Made by a program: the position numbers and the translations under genes
Part shown: piece after piece, positions 34,640 to 44,889 of the stretch
How positions within the stretch are numbered: position 1 is the first letter of the stretch
How the letters are laid out: every line of letters begins with the position of its first letter
The notes under the pieces: model-generated
Databases searched by the model: none
What the model saw: the letters and a program-made list of their open reading frames with translations, nothing else
What the model was told of the DNA's origin: nothing
Assembly (NCBI RefSeq): GCF_009730915.1
Contig: NW_024086823.1
Location: forward strand, 158,501-222,500
Reading direction: 5' to 3'
DNA: 64,000 nucleotides
Source: Dioscorea cayenensis subsp. rotundata
Taxonomy: Eukaryota; Streptophyta; Magnoliopsida; Dioscoreales; Dioscoreaceae

Positions 34640-35518
34640 TGTACAAGGGCCGGTCCTTGAGCTTCTTAATCACTCGTGCGCTTACCCATTTTTTGGACGC
34701 TTTCGGATGTGCCGCCGAACCTATTCCACCACCGCAAGTGTGTGACGGGTTGATTGTCTTGATTTTGAAAGTATTTTTATTATACTCTTTTGATGCATGA
34801 AGGCGCCAATGACAACCATCGGTAGCGCATTCCACAGTCACCCGATGTTTTTCGTTCTTTATGAATTTGAAGTCAAAATTCCGCTTGATTGCAAAATTTT
34901 GAAGTACGTCCCTGAAATGTTCAACACCATCAAAATGTTGTCCGATATCCAACGACAACACTTCAGAATGATCTGACGAGGAAGAAAGACATCCCACACC
35001 GTCAGGGTCACCATGGGGTTGAACGGGAGCGCTCGCAAAATCTGAATTCCTGCCAACACTTCAGTTAAATGAAAAGATCAATATTTAAGCAGAGAATAGA
35101 CTGTTTAAGTGATAAAGTAAATATTTAAACATTAAATTAAATAGTTAAACAGTGAACAATTAACTTAAACAAATAGTACAATATTTTAACCAGTGACTGG
35201 CATATTTAAACAATAATGAACCTATATAACTGGATCAAATAAAAGAGAAGGAACTTACAATGAGAAAAACTCGTTTTCGTTATGATTCGACAATGGCACA
35301 CTGTCTGTCTCGACAACAAGATCAACTACAGCGCATTTGAAGATGGAGTGCACGTGACACATCCGCTGGAAGTCAACATCATTTTCTATTGGACAAACCG
35401 TTTTATATCCATCGGGTGTGATAAACTTCACCCTGACAAGGGAAACTTCGAGACCCCATCGCTCACATATCTCAGCTAACACCAACTCCCAAGAAGTCTG
35501 AGCCGTGAACATTAGCAC
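34640..35518 (-). pseudogene. MULE copy C transposase, PB1-like and DNA-binding exons only
   Basis: Minus-strand exon 35518-35270 codes for a PB1-like N-terminal domain (ICERWGLEVSLVRVKFITPD, TVCPIENDVDFQRMC). A 20-bp repeat intron (35250-35065) follows, then an exon from about 35050 with SLDIGQHFDGVEHFRDVLQN, FAIKRNFDFKFIKNEKHRVT, CHWRLHASKEYN and THTCGGG-type sequence (MuDR DNA-binding domain), then KASKKWVSARVIKKLKDRPL. It stops at about 34640 where it meets the passenger gene; the catalytic, SWIM and knuckle parts are absent from this block. Confidence 0.8.
35065..35250 (-). repeat. 20-bp register repeat in transposase intron (copy C)
   Basis: TTAAGC, TTAAGTG and TTAAAC cores recur every 19-21 bp on the + strand, so the GTTTAA or GCTTAA form is on the minus strand, the sense strand of this gene. 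Confidence 0.7.
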
Positions 35519-35829
35519 TCTTCCCTCCCCATTGTATCTAGCAATACCACAAAAACTCTACATAATATATCGGCCGAAAACCAAATCATACAAACCAAAT
35601 GAAAAGAAGAACAAAAAGAAGAAGAAGAAGAAGAAGATGTAAAGAACAAACAGCAATCAGAAAGGCAAACAAAAAAGTACACAATATATGCATAGAGGTT
35701 AGACTAGACGTGATGTGATTTGGCGGTATTTTTTTCCCTCCATTCCAAGGGCAAAAAAGGAAATATATGTCACTGTCGCGAGGAAGGCATATTGTCATCG
35801 CTCGAAGGAAAGTTCTCACCTTATCATGA

Positions 35830-36130
35830 GTCTCTGTTTAAACGTCAAGCTTTTTATGTTTAAACCGATACATATAGTGTTTAAAATAACGGTTAACTGT
35901 TTAAATAAATTCTATATCATTTTTAAAAAAAAGCAAACCGTTTAAATATAGTGATTTAACTGTTTTAAAATATATGTTATTGTTTAAATTGAATGCTTTC
36001 ACTGACATCGCATTGAAGATGGGTACCTCCTGGGTCACTGTTTAAACATCTTTATGTATTTGCTTAAACACCGTTGTCATTGTTTAAAGAGTAAATCGAT
36101 TATTGTTTAACTTTTTGTTTTGTTTACAAT
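35830..36130 (+). repeat. 20-bp register repeat in duplicated passenger-gene intron (copy C)
   Basis: GTTTAAA or GCTTAAA cores recur about every 20 bp, best kept at 36030-36125. They follow a copy of the exon-1 end of the passenger gene, in the same + orientation as at 33505. Confidence 0.65.
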
Positions 36131-36635
36131 GCCGTTTTTTGTTTCTCAAATTGTTTTTACTATGTCTCTGTTTGTTCACAAGTTATCATAAGTTGACACT
36201 CAAATAAGTTTGTTTGTTTAAAAAATTTAAACGTTTAGAATGGAGAATCTAATTAAATATCAGAAGTTCACACTCAAATAAGCTTGTTTCATTTAAAATA
36301 AAACATTTACAACAGTTACAACATTTATAACGTCTTCTTCGACCTTGGACACTCGCGAGTCGACCCTCGTTCGTCTATTAAGATTTCGGTTTGACTCACC
36401 AAGTATCTGTACATTCGAATGCTCACGGCGGTTGCATAACATGCGCATTAACTTGAACCTGCACAATGTAGAACACAACACATTAAAAAAGGTTAAGCAA
36501 ACACATTTATAAAAACGTGTATTAATCAATGTGTCATGGTCTGACTTAAGCGAAGATCCTGAGAGTTAAACACAGAAAGTAATATTTGTACACTGACGGA
36601 AGGTTGTTAAAGGGTAAGAATAATTCTCAAGTGAT

Positions 36636-36917
36636 AAATATCAACTCCGTCTTAAAGGATGTTTCATGATCTTCCTCCTCTAGAGAATCCTCCACAATCA
36701 CACAATAAGTGAAATCTTTCTTTTCTTACCCAAGTCGAAATGCCCGCTTAATTGCTTGCCCGTCATCCACCACTGGAGAATCCTCTGCATTCAGGCAATT
36801 ATGTGGGAATTTCGACTTGGGCAAGAAAAGATAGTTTAACTTGTTGCATGATTACGGCTGATTGATTCTCAAGATGAGGAGGATCGTGAGACATCCTTTA
36901 AGATAGATTTGATATTT
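36636..36917. repeat. 282-bp imperfect palindrome
   Basis: The left arm from 36636 and the right arm ending at 36917 share AAATATCAA, TCTTAAAGGATGT, GAGAATC, CCCAAGTCGAAAT and TAATTGC in mirrored order, meeting near 36775. Identity is high but not perfect. On + the right arm reads DEEDRETSFKIDLIFEFLSD and on - the left arm reads nearly the same, so it is an inverted duplication of old coding DNA. Confidence 0.75.
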
Positions 36918-37229
36918 GAATTTTTGTCTGACTCCAGCGAATATCATACACAAGAAGCAGATGAGGAGGAGGATGAGGATGAGGATGACGAGGAGTGGTT
37001 GTCCATGGGAAGGGTTCTTCCTTGTCATATATGGTGTGAAGTCCACAAGCAGGTTGACGCTTCATATCCGAGAAAAAAGGGAAACGCACAGTGGACCGAG
37101 ATTGACTGATCACAACGAACGGGTGTTCGGATATTTATATTACCGTGCACAAGAATTAATGCCATCATTAATTCTTATGTACGGAATACCATAACCTTGC
37201 CACTTGCCACCTGCCAACACTTCAGTTCA

Positions 37230-37410
37230 AACGAAGAAGATCAATATTTTACGCAGAGACATTTAGAATTTACACGTTAATATGAATAGTTAAACAGGTA
37301 AAGACAAATTTAAATGGAGACGACAACTATTAAACAAATATGTAATATATTTAAACAGAGAATAGCAAAGAGTTAAACAATACATAGAGTTAAACAGAAA
37401 ATATAGCAAA
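37230..37410 (-). repeat. 20-bp register repeat, duplicated transposase intron (copy C)
   Basis: TTAAAC, TTTAAA and similar cores recur about every 20 bp from 37265 to 37400, matching the intron at 35065-35250. Confidence 0.6.
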
Positions 37411-37946
37411 GATGGAGTGCACTTGACCAATTCGATGAAAATCAACTTCATTTTCTGTTGGAGAAACCGATTTATATATTTCGGGTATGATAAACTTCAC
37501 CCAGACTCGTTTCCTGAAACAAATTTACATCTATCATTACCACAAAAACCCTCCAAAATAAACACCCGCAGAATGGTCAAAATGATAGCAACGAAGAGAT
37601 TCTCACCGTATTACGAAACCGGCAGAACTGAAGTCGAACAAACCAAATGAGGAGAAATGAGGAGAAGAACAAGATGTAATGCAACTTCTAGGCATTGTCT
37701 ATCAGAAACCAAGCAGAAAGCCCTTGAAAAGGTTGGACATGATGTGATTTGGCGCTTTTTTTCCCCACCATTTTCAACGGCAAAAATGGGATCTCACAAC
37801 ATGGACCCATTTCAAGTGAACGGTAGGGGGTAAAAGGGAAGTTAAACACTAACGGAAGGGCTGTCCGGGGTGTGTAAAAGTAGGAGGAGGTTTTTGGGAA
37901 GTTTTGAAAATAACGATGGGTGAACAGTAATTTTTCCTAAGAAATA

Positions 37947-38055
37947 ATATATCAATAAGAGATGCTCATTAATTGTATAGATATGCTCAAATAAAAAAAA
38001 CTTGTACACTTAGTAAGAAATAATATATCAATAAGAGATGCTCATTAATTGTATA
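37947..38055. repeat. Tandem target repeat with an unoccupied copy of the insertion site
   Basis: 37980-38055 is a complete 76-bp unit containing TAAGAAATA once. 37947-37979 is the right half of the neighbouring unit that copy C split. The intact unit shows what the site looked like before insertion. Confidence 0.85.
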
Positions 38056-38725
38056 GGCACCTAGTCTACATTCAAGAGTTTCACACATTGTGCTTGGTGT
38101 AAGCAATGGCTTAGCTTCGATACGAGGTAAATTCTTCTGTTTCATGTTTTTTTTAAATAATGATTATAAGGAAATATTAGATATAAAAATCTAATTTATG
38201 ATACAAAATAAAATATTATAATTAATGAAATTATAATATTGTGTACAAACTTTTTAATAAGAAAATGAATAAAAACCTATGAATGATTTTGATTTTGTAA
38301 ATGAGTTGTAGAAAAGTCTGCCATATTTATTGTTATGTAATTAAATACTCTTTAACATTTTGTTTTTCTTTTAATTGTTAATTTTTTTAATAGATTTCTT
38401 GCTGGGTATTATTTCATGCACTTGTTTTATTTATTTTATAATAAAAATTACATGATGTTATAATTTCATTAATTAATATGCTTATTTATATTTGCCTCTT
38501 GTATAAAAAATGGTAAAAAGAAATTAATTAAAAATAAATAAATATTATCGTTCTTCTTAATTTTATTTTTCAATATAAAAAATCCTAGTAAGATGCATTT
38601 ATTTATAAAATCTTTTTTATTAATAATATTATTTTTATAAATATAGATAAACTACAAACCTCAACCAATAGTGTGGGATAGAATTAATTTTTCAACCTCT
38701 CATTTGGCACTTTCCACTCTCTTAT
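38056..38725. other. AT-rich spacer between MULE copies C and D
   Basis: No gene or named repeat is seen. Confidence 0.35.
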
Positions 38726-39738
38726 GGATAATTAAATTATTTTTTAGTCCCTGAAAGTTTCAAAACTTGCCTAAAAGTCCCTCTGACATTTGAATTTGAT
38801 AGACAATCCCTCTTTTTTTATTTTGCTGATGGTTTGGTCTCTGGCTGTAACTCCGTCAGTTAATTTCATGCAATATTCCATTTTTGCCCTGCTATTTGGA
38901 GGGAAAGCTGGCGCCCAATCTTGTCAACGTTTTGGAAAATAGTACGGTTGTCAGTTTTAACTTTACATGCTTCTTTAACCCAAGTTGCCATCTTCTTCTT
39001 CCATCATCCTTTTTGTTGGTTTTTTTTGTTTCCATCTACGCAGGATAGATAGATTTGTCTCTTCCCGGTTGTTCTGGTTTTATTTTGCACTCTTGTACTT
39101 TGAATATTTCTTCACTCGGAAGACAATTCATGTGAGCTTCTCCACACTTGTTTTGGTTTTATTTTTTGTGATCATGCAATTGTTGACCATGCTTTCTTCA
39201 TGCAAGCAGCCAATAGATACCTTTTGCGCAGTTGCTAGGTATAGGGGGAGGGCTGAGTCCTCCAGTTCACAACGCTGACACCTTGAGAGTCAATTCTAGA
39301 TGAGATATGTCAAAGATGGGGGCTTGACATTGGCACTGTGAAAGTGAAGTTTGTCACACCCGATGCAAACTGAACTATTTGTCCCATTGATTTTGAAATT
39401 GACTTCAAGCATATGTGCCAAAAAAATCAAATATTAAATAACGTTGCCGTTGACCTTATTGTTGATGTAGATGCAAATGTTGTAGACATTCCATTGTGTT
39501 CTTCACTACCGTCGTAAATATCCTTTCTTTGCTTGATGTGTAGTTATTTTATTTCATTCTTCTGCATTATGTCCATATTCATAAATAATATTTCTTGTAT
39601 AGTATATAGAGTCGTCACTTATTGTATGCACTTTCTGGTTAATTTCTGGAGATATTATTTACCATTATCTATTTCAACTTATATTTGTCCGTTTCTACTT
39701 AAAAATTTCTGTTTTCACTTAACATTAACCGATATCGC

Positions 39739-39811
39739 TTAAACTCTGCTTAAATGGAAGAGCGCTCGCTTTAGATGCGAGAGGCACGGGGTTCGGTCCC
39801 CCTTATCTCCA
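39739..39811 (+). tRNA. tRNA-Ala-derived pseudogene, anticodon changed to TAG
   Basis: Aligned base for base to a 73-nt plant tRNA-Ala, the sequence keeps the D-arm (GCTTAAATGGAAGAGC), the anticodon stem CTCGC/GCGAG, the T-arm and B box (GGTTCGGTCCC) and the 3' acceptor end ATCTCCA. The first nine bases (TTAAACTCT) do not pair with the 3' end, so no acceptor stem forms. The anticodon loop TTTAGAT gives TAG where Ala tRNA has TGC or AGC. It lies inside the first transposase intron of copy D, set into the 20-bp repeat. I take it as non-functional. Confidence 0.75.
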
Positions 39812-39930
39812 ACCATTATTTTGATTTTATTATTATTATTTTTAATTTTTAATTCCACAAAACTCTTCTTTTTGTGAACATTATATATTTCCGCTTAAAT
39901 TCCCCGTTTACGTGTAATAATTTATGTTCT

Positions 39931-40131
39931 CACTTAACTTTATCCGATTTCACTTAAAATTGTTATATTTCGCTTACACTTCTTTGATTTCGCTTACAAT
40001 TATGCTATTTCTCGTAAAAGTATTTGATTTCGCTTAAACTTGTCTGATTTAACTTAAATTTATCCGATTTCGTTTAAAGTTGTTTGATTGAGCATAAAAT
40101 GCCATGATTTCACTTAAACTTATCCGATTTA
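39931..40131 (+). repeat. Exact 20-bp register repeat, transposase intron 1 (copy D)
   Basis: Ten contiguous units of exactly 20 bp: C(A/G)CTTA starts at 39931, 39951, 39971, 39991 and on to 40111 with no indel. A typical unit is CACTTAACTTTATCCGATTT. Further units lie before the tRNA-like insert, with CTT at 39678, 39698, 39718 and 39738. Confidence 0.9.
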
Positions 40132-41220
40132 TACACTACAATGAATCATTTTCAGAGAGTATGTCGCTCAACAGGGGCACATTTCCACCCCATCAACAAC
40201 CTATGTGGGTTCTATCCATCCGACTTTCTTCAGAAGATCATGAGATTGTTTCAATGGAAGTCGGTGATAAGTTTTCTGACAGTGAACATTTTAAGATGTT
40301 CTTAGGAATTTTGCTATCAAACGCAATTTTAATTTTACATTCATCAAGAATGACAAGCAGAGAGTGACTGTCAAGTGCATGCTGAAGATTGTGAATGGCT
40401 TGTCCACGCGTCCATGGAAGGTAACCACGAGACATTTAGGATTAAGACGATGTATCCACCACACACGTGTGGTGGCGGTATTGGCACGTACTCACATCCC
40501 AAGGCATCAAAAAAGTGGTTGAGTGCACGTGTCATACAAAAGCTGAAGGACCGTCCCCTGTATAGGCCTATTGACATTCAGCGTGATATGTTGCGAGACC
40601 ACGGTGTCTATTTATCCTATAAACAAGCTTGGCTGGGGAAAGAGGTCGCCAAGGATGTTCTCCATGGGAGTGAGGTGGCGAGCTATGATTTATTGATGTG
40701 CTACGCAAAAAAGGTGTTAGTGACAAACCCTGGTAGCATTGCTATCGTAGAGAATGACGGTCCCTGTTTCAAGCGTGCATTTTTGCAAAGCATGTGTCAT
40801 TGGTTTCAAGACAGGATGCATGCCACTGCTGTACCTAGATAGAACTCACTTGCTCGGTAAATACGGGGGACACTTTGTTAGGTGCAACGGGAAAAGATGG
40901 GAATGATGGTTTCTTTCATGTGGCATTTGCAATCGTAGATAATGAAACGAATGCGAACTAGATGTGGTTCTTGTCAAAGCTTGGAGATACTATATCCGAT
41001 GATGAATAATATGTGAAACTTATTACCTTTATATCTGATAGGTCTAAGGGCCTTATCAATGATGTCGCGAAGATATTCCCTTCCTCACTGCATGCATATT
41101 GTTTGTGCCACTTGGAAGCAAACTTCATGAAAGCAAATGTCAGACTTGGCAAGTCATTGAAAGAAAGGGGCACGCCATCTCCCTATCACAAACATGGTAG
41201 ACTCGATAAGGTACACACGA

Positions 41221-41520
41221 TTTTGCTTAAATTAATTTGTTCCCGATTAAGTTTCAATGATTTCTCTTAATCTTAATTGTTTCCGCTTAAGTTCAATCGT
41301 TTACAATTAAATTATAATTTTTCCGATTAAGTTTTAATGTTTTCGCTTAATTTTAATTGTTATCGCTTAATGTTAAGCTTTCTCTCTTAAGTTACATCGT
41401 TTATGATTAAACTATAATATTTCCGATTAAGTTTAAATGATTTCGCTTAAGTTATATCATTTACGATTAAATTATAGTGTTTCCGATTAAGTTTTAATGT
41501 TTCCTCTTATTATTCCTTTA
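41221..41520 (+). repeat. Exact 20-bp register repeat, transposase intron (copy D), 15 units
   Basis: Fifteen units of exactly 20 bp fill 41221-41520 with no indel. The TTAA core sits at positions 7-10 of nearly every unit; the last reads TTAT. Units alternate between CGCTTAA and CGATTAA forms, for example TTCCGATTAAGTTTTAATGT and TTTCGCTTAATTTTAATTGT. The array spans the intron between the catalytic and SWIM exons. Confidence 0.92.
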
Positions 41521-42124
41521 CTTGTCTTTTGTACAAAGGTTTAAGCTAATGGGCATGTTGTGTCATCGACGTGAACAATCTCACAGATGGGAGAGACGTT
41601 TATATCCTGTCATACATCAAAAGATTGAGGAACTTGTTGAAGAGTCTCGCAACCTACTGGTCGGCCGTTCTGACGGTGACCATTTTGAAGTGGTTGACCA
41701 GAAGAACTACTGTATCAGTTTAAACTCTCGGACATGCTCATGTCGTAGGTGGCAGGTATATGGCATTACATGCAAACATACATGTGCGGCAATACTGCAG
41801 ATAGACACAAATATTCATCGATATGTTGATGACTACTTCACAGTGGACTCTTACCGACAAGCATATGCAGAAGCCATATTCCTAGTACCAGATAATGACA
41901 AACCAGATGATTTAAACCGTGAACTACTTGTGCACTCTCCAATCACCAAGAAGCTAGTTGGTCGTCCAAGATGGAAGCGTCTAGAGTCACAAGCATCAAT
42001 CGTTAGCGAATTACGATGTAGCCGTTGCCATGATGCTGGTCATAACCGTAGATCCTGTAATGCATCGATAGCTGATTGACTATATGATGTTATTTACATG
42101 TAGCTTGCCACAACAAAAGCAGTA

Positions 42125-42225
42125 TATTTTAATTTTAAGTGAAAACAACTAATTTTAACTAATATGAATGAAGTTTAAGCAGTATGAATTAATTTTAACT
42201 AAGAACGATTCTTTTTAAGTAGACA
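42125..42225 (-). repeat. 20-bp register repeat between the convergent genes (copy D)
   Basis: TTAAGT, TTAACT, TTAAGC, TTAACT and TTAAGT lie at 42135, 42155, 42175, 42195 and 42215, exactly 20 bp apart. The TTAAGTG form on + means the sense is that of the Ulp1 gene on the minus strand, in whose 3' region it lies. Confidence 0.8.
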
Positions 42226-43120
42226 AGCATATATGTGCATGACAAATAACTCTTGCTCAAAGCATCATAGTGATATGCAAATAAGTAAATGTCCAGGACT
42301 CAAAATAGAAAAAACGTCAAGTTAATAAGAATGTATTGTATGACATATCCCAACAGTTCTTTGATTCTCCGGAAGTTCGGCGACCACAGGTGATGCCATC
42401 CATCAATATGTGAGCCGCAAAACATAGATGCAAGTGCGGAATGTCCGTCTGGGGAAGTTTAAGTTTCTCGCCATCCAGTATTTGTTCAATGAAGTGCATG
42501 ACATAGACTGAACAATCGACAGTACCCGGCTTTTGCCGCAGGCAATTCCGTTCCTGTCTGAGAGGGTAAGCTTCCGTTGCGTTATCACCAAATTCAATTA
42601 CTAAACATATGTCGAATAGTTCCCGCTGTCAACAAAACATGCATCGGTCAAGCCAAACGGTGACAAAAATAGAAACAGTTTAAACGAATGAAAATATTAT
42701 TTACCATGTGGATGGTATCTTGATCATATTTTAGACTGACAACTGAGGAATAATGAATATATTCCTTCTTCGCTTTATCGAGTACGAGGAGATGGAAGTG
42801 ACCATGAAGTATAACAGGCATTAAGATGATGTCGACATGTGTAAACCGGTGTACGGCATTCGCCATCATGAGCAACAACTCTTCTCCCATGTGCTCTGAT
42901 GAGGACATCAAAAGAGCAAGTGGTCTTGTGATTGCTGCGCGCACCATGTAAGGGTACGGTTCGCTATTCATCTGTTCTATGATTATCAATATATATCCGT
43001 CCATCACATCATCAGCGACCATTTCCTTCCCTTCCAACAGAGAGTAGACACGCGCCCGAGTGGTGTATGACACATCATTCTTCCAGACATAAGTCCTACC
43101 GGATCAAAGCACGCAAAATT

Positions 43121-43400
43121 GAGTGTGAACATTGTAAATTAAGTGGAAATTTTATAACTTAAGTGGAAATATTTATAGTTAAGAGGAAAATATTGAAACT
43201 TAAGTGGAAACATTAAAATTTATGCGGAAATATGTAAGTTTAATTAAAAAAGTTTAAAGTTAAGAGGAAAATTTGAAACTTAAGTGGAAACATTAAAACT
43301 TATGCGAGAAAATGTAAGTTTAATTAGAATAACTAAAACGTAAGCGTAAGAAATTAAAATTAAGTGTAAACATTAAAACTTAAGTGAAGACAATTAAAAG
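43121..43400 (-). repeat. 20-bp register repeat, Ulp1-gene intron (copy D)
   Basis: About 14 units read on + as TTAAGTGGAAACATTAAAAC and variants, spaced 19-21 bp. Reversed, this is GTTTTAATGTTTCCACTTAA, the same consensus as the transposase intron at 41221 on the other strand. Confidence 0.85.
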
Positions 43401-43905
43401 TAAAAACAGGATGCTTAAATGTCCAACGGAAAGTTTAGAAAGTGGCTGATTGTCAGTTGTTTCGACTTTATTTAATCTCATGAATTCGGCAGGACATTTG
43501 TTCCGTGGTAACCTAAAAGTCTGAGTAATTTGTTCGGTCGGTACCACTGCCTGTTCTTCAATTGATGATGTCTCCGGTATTGGTTTTGGGATGACAACTG
43601 ACACTTCATCAGTAGTGTCAGTTGATGGTTTCGCGCCTATCGACGGAGACAATTTTGGACTTGGGGACTCAGTGTGGATGTCCTCCACCTTCGGTACCTC
43701 ATGACCAGTTGGTGAGTCAGTGTGGATGTCCTCCATGTTTCCTAACTTCTTATCTGAAGAAGGGGGTAGATTATTTCTCAAGGATGTTAGTGATTCAATT
43801 ATAGACTCGACGTCGACATTTTTGGCGGCGTCGACTAGTGGTACCACGGGTGGAGATGGCTTCGTCGGTTCGAAGAAGGAAGAAAAGTGGACAAGATGGT
43901 GCCGG

Positions 43906-44239
43906 TCCGGAGTGGGAAGGGATGGGGAAAGATGGCGCGGGTCCGGAGGGGGAGGGGATTGGGGAAGATGGTGCGGGTCCGGAGGGCGAAGAGAGTTGGA
44001 ATGACCGATCGAGTGCGGAGGAGGAAGTGGGTGCGGACAGCGGCTTGGTTGCTTAGGAGTGAGGGAGTGGGGATGACGGATCGAGTGCGGAGGGGGAAGC
44101 AGGTGGGTATGATGAGACGGGTCCGAAGCCGGAAGCGGATGGGGATGGCGCGGCAGGTGCCGATATGGAAGCTGGTGGGGATTGCTTGGCGGGTGCGGAG
44201 AGGGAAGGGCGTGGGGATGGTACTGTGGGTCCGGAAGAC
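43906..44239 (-). repeat. 36-bp coding minisatellite in the Ulp1 gene (copy D)
   Basis: T(C/G)C(C/G)G-type starts lie at 43906, 43942, 43978, 44014, 44050, 44086, 44122, 44158, 44194 and 44230, exactly 36 bp apart throughout. Each unit gives 12 residues rich in Ser, Pro and Ala (for example SGPAPSSPIPSP) on the minus strand, so the frame is kept. Confidence 0.9.
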
Positions 44240-44889
44240 GAAGTCGATGAAGATGGAATTGAGTTTGTCTTGACTTTGGCCTTTCAGGTAATTTTTGGAG
44301 GCCGTTCTTCTGGTCGGCAATCAGCTTGTGAAATCGCAGACCTTGTGGATCGTCTTGTAACTAGCTTGAGAGGAGCATCGTCAGAATCATTAGATGCGGA
44401 AAGAGGCAATGGTTGTCTTCGCCTACTGACAACCTTCTTCACTAGACTTCTCTTGGTGGCCGCTTGTTTCGGCGGCAAATCCTTGGTGTCGTTAGCTATC
44501 GGTGTGACAATGGAAGGGACACGACCCTCAATTACTTCAACTCTGGTTTGAAGCCCACCAACAGTTTTGGACAACTTCTCAAAACTTTTCAGTAAACATA
44601 ACCCAATGTCTTCATCAACTACCCCCCTTGGTGGATTAACCGAAACATAACCACGTCAACCCCGACGTGGTGGGCTCCTCGGTGGGGAGGGAGACCATCC
44701 ATGTTTCCGTGTGGATTTCTCCCCAGATTTTGTGCCAAGACGTATTGTGCTAGCCACTTGTTCTCCACTGTGGCTTGTCCTGACGAAAGCTTCTTCTTTC
44801 GGCGTTAGCCGGGGCGAGGGCGGAAAACTGTAATGCGGAAATGACATATAGTCAAGGTAAACAATGATACTCAAACGAAAAACTAAAAA

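Larger units (their letters stand above)
35789..37800. repeat. Diverged second copy of the 33471-35760 segment within copy C
   Basis: TTGTCATCGCTCGAAGGAAA appears at 33471 and 35792. The PB1-like minus-strand exon at 35342 recurs at 37411 (GATGGAGTGCAC), and CTGCCAACACTTCAGTT near 35050 recurs near 37209. GACATGATGTGATTTGGCG-like DNA near 35711 recurs near 37738. A piece of the SWIM-side exon, CRFKLMRMLCNRREHSN, lies on minus at about 36464-36415. Its offsets differ (2321 and 2069), so deletions followed the duplication. Confidence 0.65.
31767..37937. mobile_element. MULE copy C (Ulp1-type/KI-like family), rearranged
   Basis: A perfect 9-bp TSD TAAGAAATA flanks it (31758-31766 and 37938-37946). 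The ends are GTGGAAATTGCC and AATTTTTCC, agreeing with the 400-bp relative at 11335. The passenger gene lies on + (32694 to about 34632) and the transposase start on - (35518 to about 34640), fused at about 34635 with loss of the Ulp1 exons and the catalytic core. From 35789 to 37800 the interior is a second, diverged copy of the 33471-35760 part. The unit cores in its introns are mostly GTTTAA instead of CGCTTAA. Confidence 0.85.
39280..42079 (+). pseudogene. MULE copy D transposase, all domains present but broken
   Basis: Exon 1 (about 39290-39516) gives a PB1-like domain: ICQRWGLDIGTVKVKFVTPD, a TGA, then TICPIDFEIDFKHMC. After an intron (39520-40131) the DNA-binding exon gives EVGDKFSDSEHFK, frameshifted FAIKRN-like sequence, EDCEWLVHASMEGNHETF, HTCGGG and RVIQKLKDRPLYRPIDI (40200-40620). 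The catalytic domain follows: YLDRTHLLGKYGG (Asp kept, Gly to Arg), a TGA, DGFFHVAFAIVDNET, then FISDRSKGLINDVAK and CLCHLEANF (41013-41170). The last exon (41540-42079) has FKLMGMLCHRREQSHRWE, a SWIM finger CSCRRWQVYGITCKHTC and a CCHC knuckle CSRCHDAGHNRRSC. MULE transposases bind the terminal repeats and move the element. Three or more lesions inactivate this one. Confidence 0.85.

Noticed and set aside
36909..37109. Acidic open frame (DEEEDEDEDDEEW) as a separate gene
   Set aside because: It overlaps the arm of an inverted duplication within MULE copy C and is most simply an old piece of the element.
39739..39811. Functional tRNA gene
   Set aside because: The 5' acceptor strand is replaced and cannot pair, and the anticodon does not fit the Ala body, so I list it as a relic only.
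41221..41520. CRISPR-like regular spacing of short repeats
   Set aside because: Units are contiguous with no unique spacers between identical repeats, they vary along their length, and the setting is a plant nuclear intron.
43838..44273. Plus-strand Gly/Arg-rich frames over the copy D repeat
   Set aside because: Antisense shadows of the Ulp1-gene exon; GC-rich 36-bp repeats keep all frames open.
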